Assembly (NCBI GenBank): GCA_046729975.1
Contig: JBKPHS010000103.1
Span: forward strand, 1-15,144
Length of the DNA: 15,144 nucleotides
Reading direction: 5' to 3'
Source of the DNA: JBKPHS01 sp046729975
GTDB lineage: Bacteria > Actinomycetota > Thermoleophilia > Solirubrobacterales > Thermoleophilaceae
Shown here piece after piece: positions 7,390-12,661 of this stretch (positions are counted from its first letter, which is position 1; each line of letters starts with the position of its first letter). The translations under genes were made by a program, and so were the position numbers. The notes under the pieces are model-generated. The model was not told where the DNA came from. It made no database searches and was given only the letters and a program-made list of their open reading frames with translations.

Positions 7390-7757
7390 CGGTCGCCCTC
7401 GAGCAGGCTCGAGACACGCTCCACGAGCTCACCTGTCGAGAACGGCTTGGTCACGTACGCGTCGGCGCCGACCGCCAGCCCCTTCTCTATCTCGGTGTCG
7501 CGGCCCTTGGCGGTCAGCATGACGATCTTCAGCTCCGCCCAACCGTCGGCGCGCAGCTTCTGGCAGACCTCGAAGCCATCCCTTCGCGGCAGCATGACGT
7601 CGAGCAGTACGAGATCCGGCCGGAAGCTCTCGACCTCGGCCAGCGCCTCCTCACCGTCGCGCGCCACGCGTGTCTCATAGCCGTGCTGCCGCATCAGGAA
7701 CTCGAGCGACGTGACAATGTTCGGCTCGTCGTCGACGATCAGGACCTTGCTCGCCAT
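7386..7757 (-). CDS. Stand-alone response-regulator receiver domain
   Basis: 123 residues, one CheY-like receiver and nothing else. The acidic pocket is D9/D10, the phosphoacceptor is D53 (LVLLDVMLPRRDGFE), the switch threonine is T82 (MLTAKG) and the conserved lysine is K104 (VTKPFS). No DNA-binding or enzymatic output domain follows. I chose ATG at 7755-7757: it begins right at the conserved core and is preceded by GGAGAGGAGTC. The longer open frame upstream is the antiparallel-like tail of the kinase gene in another frame. It overlaps the kinase gene by 19 bp and the exonuclease fusion by 4 bp, so the three are translated as a coupled set. The kinase at 7739-10513 is the obvious phosphodonor. 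The target is unknown; the adjacent degenerate kinase/exonuclease is one candidate. Confidence 0.93.
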   Translation of the reverse strand: MASKVLIVDDEPNIVTSLEFLMRQHGYETRVARDGEEALAEVESFRPDLVLLDVMLPRRDGFEVCQKLRADGWAELKIVMLTAKGRDTEIEKGLAVGADAYVTKPFSTGELVERVSSLLEGDR

Positions 7758-10513
7758 GACTCCTCTCCTGCTCCCGCCGAAACCGGCACGGGCGCCACCG
7801 GAAGCTTGAACGAGAACGTGGCGCCGGACCCGGGCGAGCTCTCCACCCACAACTCGCCGCCGAGGTGACTGATGATCTCGCGCGAGATCGACAGTCCGAG
7901 TCCAGAGCCCTGTGGGCGCTTCGCCGGCGCGTCGCCACCCTGCCTGAACCTCTCGAAGATCGCCTCCTGCTCCTCGGGGGCGATGCCTGGTCCGTTGTCG
8001 TGCACGTCCACGCGCAGGGCGGAATCCGTGGTCGCGAGCTCCACCTCAACGCGTCCCCGATCGGTGTCGCAGAACTTCGCCGCGTTCGAGAGTAGGTTCA
8101 GCATCACCTGCTTCACGCGGTCGCGGTCGGCGGCCACGGGCGGGACGACCTCGGGCAGCCGCAGCGCGAGCTCGGCGCGCCGCTCCTCGAACAGCTGCGC
8201 CGTCGCCGCGGCGGAGTCCTCGATCACCTCCTTGAGGTCGACCTCGGCGATCCGCCACTCAGCTCTGCCCGACTCGATCTTCGAGAGGTCGAGCACCTGG
8301 TTGATCAGCCGCGACAGGCGGTCGATCTCTTCGATCACGATGCGCCGGAAGCGGTTGCGCTCGGGCTCCGGCAGATCGGGATTTTCGAGCAGGATCTCCG
8401 AGAACGCACGCATCGAGGTCAGCGGCGTGAGCAGCTCGTGCGTGACGGTCGAGACGAAGTCGTCCTTGAGCCGATCCAGCTCCTGGAGGCGCTCGTTGGC
8501 AGCGCGCAGCTCCGCCGTCGCCGCCTCGAGCTCGCTCGACTTGCGCTCGAGCTCGCGGCTGTAGGCGATTACCTCGGAGGTCTCGTCGAGCATCTCCATC
8601 ATCTCGTCGATGCCGAGCGGCTCCTCCTCGACCACGGTCGCGACCATCACCCGCGCCGACGACGTGCCGATCGAGCCCGCGAGCACGGTCTCCACGTGGT
8701 TCACGAGCTCGGCGTCGGCCTGGGCACCGTCCGCGTGGCCCGTGCCGCGCGCACGGGCGTACTCGGCGAGCGTCTCGCTCGCGCGGCGCGATCCGATGAA
8801 GCGCGCGAGCAGCGACTCGAGCTCGCCCACGGTGGCGGTCCCGCGCCAGAGCCGGGGCCCGGCGGGCGCCCGGCGAAAGACGTCCACGAAGCGCGCGGCC
8901 TGGCCGACCTCGGTTGCGCTGCGACGGGAGAAGAGCGAGACGCCGACGTACAGCCCGATGTTCACGAGCATGCTCCAGAACATGCCGTGCGAGATCGAGT
9001 CGAGCCCCGTCAGCCCGAAGAGACGCTCGGGCCTGAGCAGCCCGATGCCGAAGGGCCCGTCGTCGAGGAAGCTCTGGGGGAACCAGTCGGAGCGGGCGAA
9101 GGAGGGCAGCAGCAGCGTGTAGAGCCAGACGAGGAAGCCCCCGACGAGGCCCGCCAGCGCGCCGGCGTGTGTCGCACCCTTCCAGAAGAGCCCGCCGAGC
9201 ACCGCGGGGGCGAACTGCGCGACGGCTGCGAAGGAGAGCAGTCCGATCGACACGAGAGCAGTGGCCTCGCCCGCCGCGCGGAAGTACGCGTACCCGAGCA
9301 GCAGCACAGCGACGATCGTCGCGCGCCGGATGCCGAGGATCAGCCGCCGCAGGTCCGTGTTCTCGCTCAGCGCCGACAGGCGCCCGCGCACGAGCGCGGG
9401 CATGACCAGGTTGTTCGAGACCATCGTGCTGAGCGCGATCGTCTCGACGATCACCATGCCGGTGGCCGCCGACAGGCCGCCCAGGTAGGCGAACAACGCG
9501 AGCGCTTCCTGGCCTTCGGCCATCGGCAGGGCCAGCACGAAGTAGTCGGCGTCGGCGCCCGTTCCCTGAAGCTGCACGAGGCCGCCGAGGGCGATCGGCA
9601 GGACGAACAGGTTGATCGCGAGCAGGTAGAGCGGGAACAGCCAGACCGCCTTGTTCACGTGGCGCTCGTCGACGTTCTCGACTACGGAGATCTGGAACTG
9701 ACGCGGCAGGAGCACGATCGCGAGCATCGAGAGCAGCGTCAGCCAGAGCAGGTCGCCGTAGCCTGTCTCCGGCCCGCCGGCGGTGAACAGGTTCTCCGCC
9801 GCCGGCAGCCTGGCGGCGCCGTCGAAGAGGTCGCCGAAGCCGCCGAAGATCCCAAAGGTCACGAACAGCCCGACGGCAAGGAACGCGACCAGCTTGACCA
9901 GCGACTCGAAGGCGATCGCCGCGACCATGCCCTCGTGGCGCTCGGTCACGTCGAGCTTGCGGGTGCCGAACAGGATGGTGAAGGCTGCCAGGATCAGCGC
10001 GACGTAGAAGGCCTTGTCGGCGAACAGCGACGCGGACTCCAGCTGCGCGGGCGAGACGATGTCGGGGTGGTGCTGGACGATCGAGAACGTGTCCGAGATC
10101 GCCTTCAGCTGGAGCGAGATGTAGGGGACGATCCCGATCACCGCGATCACGGTCACGAGGCCGCCGAGCAGCGCGCTCTTGCCGTAGCGCGAGGCGACGA
10201 AGTCCGCGATCGACGTGATCCGGTTCTCCTTGCTGATCCGGATGATCTTGCGGAGAACGACAAGCCCGAGGGCGAACATCAGCGTCGGGCCGAGGTAGAC
10301 CGGCAGGAAGCCGATGCCGGTGTCGGCAGCACGGCCGACGCTCCCGTAGAACGTCCACGAGGTCGCGTAGACCGCGAGCGAGAGGGCGTAGACGTACGGG
10401 CTCGCGATGATGCTGCGGCCGGCGGCCGCGCGGCGGTCGCCGTGGTAGGCGATCGCGAACAGCAGCCCGAGGTACGCGAACGAGACGACGAGGATGACGG
10501 GGGTCGCGAGCAT
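7739..10513 (-). CDS. Symporter-STAC-histidine kinase (CbrA/CrbS class sensor)
   Basis: 924 residues. Residues 1 to about 530 form a sodium:solute-symporter-like domain with about 13 helices (YALSLAVYATSWTFYGSVG at 42-60, then ENRITSIADFVASRYGKS). Residues about 555-640 match the STAC linker that joins transporter domains to two-component kinases (LLARFIGSRRASE, then LAGSIGTSSARVMVATVV). A coiled coil (650-685) leads to the DHp helix with H692 in THELLTPL, the N box NLLSN (806-810), G1 DNGPG (839-843) and G2 GSGLGL (869-874). The kinase core is complete. CbrA and CrbS are the characterised relatives; CrbS acts in acetate control. Unlike CrbS, I see no PAS domain between STAC and the kinase. 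The ATG at 10511-10513 has GAGGA 6 bases upstream, which overlaps the stop of the small membrane protein gene. The N-terminal domain may sense, transport, or both. Confidence 0.93.
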   Translation of the reverse strand: MLATPVILVVSFAYLGLLFAIAYHGDRRAAAGRSIIASPYVYALSLAVYATSWTFYGSVGRAADTGIGFLPVYLGPTLMFALGLVVLRKIIRISKENRITSIADFVASRYGKSALLGGLVTVIAVIGIVPYISLQLKAISDTFSIVQHHPDIVSPAQLESASLFADKAFYVALILAAFTILFGTRKLDVTERHEGMVAAIAFESLVKLVAFLAVGLFVTFGIFGGFGDLFDGAARLPAAENLFTAGGPETGYGDLLWLTLLSMLAIVLLPRQFQISVVENVDERHVNKAVWLFPLYLLAINLFVLPIALGGLVQLQGTGADADYFVLALPMAEGQEALALFAYLGGLSAATGMVIVETIALSTMVSNNLVMPALVRGRLSALSENTDLRRLILGIRRATIVAVLLLGYAYFRAAGEATALVSIGLLSFAAVAQFAPAVLGGLFWKGATHAGALAGLVGGFLVWLYTLLLPSFARSDWFPQSFLDDGPFGIGLLRPERLFGLTGLDSISHGMFWSMLVNIGLYVGVSLFSRRSATEVGQAARFVDVFRRAPAGPRLWRGTATVGELESLLARFIGSRRASETLAEYARARGTGHADGAQADAELVNHVETVLAGSIGTSSARVMVATVVEEEPLGIDEMMEMLDETSEVIAYSRELERKSSELEAATAELRAANERLQELDRLKDDFVSTVTHELLTPLTSMRAFSEILLENPDLPEPERNRFRRIVIEEIDRLSRLINQVLDLSKIESGRAEWRIAEVDLKEVIEDSAAATAQLFEERRAELALRLPEVVPPVAADRDRVKQVMLNLLSNAAKFCDTDRGRVEVELATTDSALRVDVHDNGPGIAPEEQEAIFERFRQGGDAPAKRPQGSGLGLSISREIISHLGGELWVESSPGSGATFSFKLPVAPVPVSAGAGEESWRARS

Positions 10514-10522
10514 GCTTCGTCC

Positions 10523-10720
10523 TCAGCCGCCGGGCCTCCGCACGACGAGGGCGGTGAGGAGGATCAGAGCCCCCCAGCTCACGAACAGGTAGGCGTAAAG
10601 GACGGGCACGCCGAGGATGCGCTCGTCGCTCGAGAACAGCGACAGCAGCGGGTAGTTGAAGAGCAGGAAGCCGAGCAGCGCGAGGGCGACTAGACGCTCG
10701 CCCTTCCTTCCGTCGCTCAC
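10523..10720 (-). CDS. Small two-helix membrane protein heading the sensor operon
   Basis: 65 residues with two hydrophobic helices (about 10-28 and 37-60) joined by a short polar loop containing SSDER, and a basic C-terminal end (RRPGG). The GTG at 10718-10720 is preceded by GGAGAGGA at proper spacing. Its TGA is 9 bases from the kinase ATG, within the kinase ribosome site, so translation is probably coupled. I do not recognise a named family with certainty; small proteins of this kind occur in front of symporter-type kinases. A role as accessory subunit of the transporter-like sensor, by analogy to DUF485 with ActP, is inference. Confidence 0.8.
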   Translation of the reverse strand: MSDGRKGERLVALALLGFLLFNYPLLSLFSSDERILGVPVLYAYLFVSWGALILLTALVVRRPGG

Positions 10721-10737
10721 GCGCGTCCTCTCCCCGG

Positions 10738-10757
10738 CTCGAACACCGTCGTTCGAG
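10738..10757. promoter_or_regulatory. Perfect 7-6-7 dyad in the divergent promoter, candidate operator
   Basis: CTCGAAC (10738-10744) and GTTCGAG (10751-10757) form a perfect inverted repeat with a 6-base spacer. It lies between the divergent sensor operon and the CBS-DUF294 gene, about 17 bases upstream of the first gene of the operon. It could bind a dimeric regulator, or form a hairpin in the operon leader. No regulator gene with a DNA-binding domain is in the window. Confidence 0.45.
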
Positions 10758-10762
10758 GCGGG

Positions 10763-10768
10763 ATGTTA
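10763..10768 (-). promoter_or_regulatory. Possible -10 element for the sensor/uptake operon
   Basis: On the minus strand the hexamer is TAACAT, a fair match to TANNNT. A start site would fall near 10756, so the dyad at 10738-10757 would overlap the first transcribed bases. No good -35 is seen at the usual distance. Confidence 0.25.
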
Positions 10769-10795
10769 GCTCCGGCAGGCGCCGCGGTTTGCAGG

Positions 10796-10801
10796 CAAAA
10801 T
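10796..10801 (+). promoter_or_regulatory. Possible -10 element for a leaderless CBS-DUF294 transcript
   Basis: CAAAAT ends 6 bases before the ATG at 10808. That spacing would put the transcript start at or next to the start codon, as in the leaderless mRNAs common in actinobacteria. The lack of a ribosome site there agrees. No clear -35 is visible. Confidence 0.25.
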
Positions 10802-10807
10802 CGGCCC

Positions 10808-12262
10808 ATGGAGCGCACCGGCCAGAGCGAGCCGGGCCTCGAGACGATGCGAAGCCTCGAGGCCTCGCGCGTCGGCGAGGACCTCACCGCGCCGATCGGG
10901 GCGCTCGTCAGCGGGACGCCGCTCGCCGTGAGCTCGGAGGAGACCGTGTCCGGGGCGGCCCGTGCCATGCGCGAGGCCGGCACGAGCTACGCACTTGTCA
11001 GCGGCGACCCGCCCGGCATCCTCACCGACACCGACCTGCGCAGCCGCGTGCTCGCCGAGGGGCTTGGGCCCGACACCACGGTCCGCGCGGTGATGTCGAG
11101 CCCGCTCGAGACGTTCCCAGCCGAGACGCCGATCTTCGACGTGCTGCGGCGGGTGCTCGAGCTCGACGTTCACCACGTGCCCGTCACTCGGGGCGGGCAG
11201 GTCGTCGCGATCCTGACGGATACCGAGCTCCTGCGCCACAGGGCCAAGAGCCCGCTCCTGCTGCTGAGCCGGATCGAGCAGCTCGAGCGTGTCGCCGACG
11301 CGCCGGTCGACTACTCGAGCGAGGTGGCAGGCGTCGCCGAGCGGCTCTTCGACGGAGGCCTCGGCGTGGCCCAGATCGCTCGGGTGCTCGCGGCGGTCAA
11401 TGACGCACTGGTGGCGCGGCTGCTGACGCTCGCCGAGCGCGAGCTGGGACCCCCTCCTTGCCCATACGCGTGGATGGTGCTCGGGTCGGAGGGGCGGATG
11501 GAGCAGGTGCTGCTAACCGATCAGGACAACGCGCTCGTCTACCTCTCCGATGCGGACGGCGCGGAGACCTACTTCGAGGCCCTCGCACGGCGCGTCGTCG
11601 ACGGCATTGTCCAGACGGGCTTCCCGCCCTGCCCCGGCGGCTACATGGCGACGAGGTGGTGCCGCCCGTTGCGGGACTGGCGGGCTCTGTTCCGGAAGTG
11701 GGTTGAGGTCCCGGAGCCGCGGGCGCTCCTCGAGGCGCAGGTGTTCCTCGACTTCCGCGCGGTTCATGGGCCGCTGTCGCTGGCGCCGCTCGACGAGGCG
11801 TTGCGGTCTGGCGGCAGCCGGGGCCTGTTCCTGCATCAGATGGCACGGGCATCGCTCGCCTTCCGCCCTCCGGTGGGCCGCTTTGGCCGTGTCCGCACGG
11901 ACGGCGGCGCGATCGACCTGAAGGTGGCAGGGATCGCCGCCGCCGTGATGCTGGCGCGCACGTATGCACTGGCCGCGCGCTCCGGCGCACGACCGACGCT
12001 CGAGCGGCTCGACGCCGCGGCCGCCGCAGGGACGCTCAGCCGGAGCAGTGCCGAGGTGCTCGGTGAGAGCTTCCGCTTTCTGACGCGGCTGCGGCTCGAG
12101 GAGCAGCTCCGCGCGGTGCGCGCGGGCGAGCCGCCGACCAACCGCGTGGTGGTCGAGGCGCTGTCGCCGCTCGAGCGCCGTCGCCTGAAGGAGGCGCTCC
12201 AGGCGATCCGCAGGCTTCAGGATGCGACCGCCGTCCGCTTCCGGACCGGCGAGCTCGCGTAG
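10808..12262 (+). CDS. CBS-CBS-DUF294 nucleotidyltransferase-like signalling protein
   Basis: 484 residues from the chosen ATG. Two CBS domains (about 25-80 and 88-143, containing GILTDTDLRSRVLAEG and AILTDTELLRHR) should bind an adenine nucleotide. The DUF294 domain (about 165-310) is a GlnD-like nucleotidyltransferase fold with GSEGRMEQ (226-233) and TDQDNAL (237-243), where D238 and D240 are the expected metal ligands. The C-terminal DUF294-associated helical domain covers about 340-475. Many relatives also carry a cyclic-nucleotide-binding domain in front; none is present here. In-frame starts at 10763 and 10847 are possible; I prefer 10808 because CBS domain 1 follows after a normal linker and a -10-like hexamer fits a leaderless start. 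It diverges from the sensor/uptake operon and probably belongs to it functionally. The reaction is not established for this family as far as I know. Confidence 0.9.
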   Translation: MERTGQSEPGLETMRSLEASRVGEDLTAPIGALVSGTPLAVSSEETVSGAARAMREAGTSYALVSGDPPGILTDTDLRSRVLAEGLGPDTTVRAVMSSPLETFPAETPIFDVLRRVLELDVHHVPVTRGGQVVAILTDTELLRHRAKSPLLLLSRIEQLERVADAPVDYSSEVAGVAERLFDGGLGVAQIARVLAAVNDALVARLLTLAERELGPPPCPYAWMVLGSEGRMEQVLLTDQDNALVYLSDADGAETYFEALARRVVDGIVQTGFPPCPGGYMATRWCRPLRDWRALFRKWVEVPEPRALLEAQVFLDFRAVHGPLSLAPLDEALRSGGSRGLFLHQMARASLAFRPPVGRFGRVRTDGGAIDLKVAGIAAAVMLARTYALAARSGARPTLERLDAAAAAGTLSRSSAEVLGESFRFLTRLRLEEQLRAVRAGEPPTNRVVVEALSPLERRRLKEALQAIRRLQDATAVRFRTGELA

Positions 12263-12282
12263 ACGTAGCGCCCTGCGCCGAG

Positions 12283-12498
12283 CTAGCGCTCCCGCTCCAC
12301 CCGGCGATCGAGCTCCGCCGAGAGCTCGCCCCTCAGGCGCTCGAGACCTTCGTCGTCGATCGCGCGAGGGATCGGCTCGGGCTCGTCGCGCGACGGGTCG
12401 GGCCCGCCCTTGAGGCGGCGGTAGACGGCCCGAGCGGCCAGCATCGCGAGCCCCGCCCTCGCGCCCCGGTCGGCGGCGCGGGCTAGGCCTGGATCCAT
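12283..12498 (-). CDS. Small uncharacterised protein, 71 aa
   Basis: I do not recognise the family. From ATG 12496-12498 the protein has an Ala/Arg-rich N-terminal helix (residues 3-30, MLAARAVYRRLKGG at 19-32), a Pro/Asp/Glu linker and a charged C-terminal helix (GLERLRGELSAELDRRVERER). Nearly every third codon position is G or C, as in neighbouring genes, which supports coding. The open frame continues upstream to a GTG at 12670-12672 with AGGAGG nearby, but the added 58 codons lie in a palindrome, are Arg-rich and have clearly lower G/C at third positions, so I exclude them. The start has no good ribosome site, and its first codons sit inside the palindrome arm. M19 (12444) is another possible start. 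It converges with the CBS-DUF294 gene, 20 bases apart. Confidence 0.5.
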   Translation of the reverse strand: MDPGLARAADRGARAGLAMLAARAVYRRLKGGPDPSRDEPEPIPRAIDDEGLERLRGELSAELDRRVERER

Positions 12499-12661
12499 TG
12501 GGACTGGCGAGCGTTTCCGCGCCGGAGGCCGAGCCAGGCGCCGACGGCGAGCGGAGCGAGGGTGAACCCTCGCGAGCGAGCCGGTGGCGCCTGGCGACGG
12601 CATTCCGGTGAGGAAACGCCGCCAGGACCGCTGGATCCAGGCTAAGCCGGCGCCGGGGCGC
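12461..12661. repeat. About 200-bp imperfect palindrome (MITE-like or long hairpin)
   Basis: The two halves, centred near 12564, are near mirror images: about 100-base arms with small gaps and a 2-base turn. Exact matched blocks, outside to inside, are gcgccccgg (12461-12469 with 12653-12661), gcctggatcca (12487-12497 with 12632-12642), gcgtttcc (12511-12518 with 12612-12619), gccaggcgcc (12533-12542 with 12585-12594) and gcgagggt at the turn. The right arm contains the stop codon of the phosphatase gene and the left arm the ATG of the 71-aa gene. It could be a miniature inverted-repeat element or a very large terminator/attenuator hairpin. No transposase is nearby. Confidence 0.75.

Noticed and set aside
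8259..10358. A 699-codon minus-strand open frame in a second frame of the kinase gene
   Set aside because: An Arg-rich shadow of the correct kinase frame; no hydrophobic helices or motifs.
8438..10693. A 751-codon open frame on the plus strand
   Set aside because: It is antisense to the symporter-kinase, whose motifs and helices are unmistakable. The plus-strand product is a Glu/Gln/His/Arg-rich string with no fold or motif, as expected from the mirror frame of a gene with G/C at third positions.
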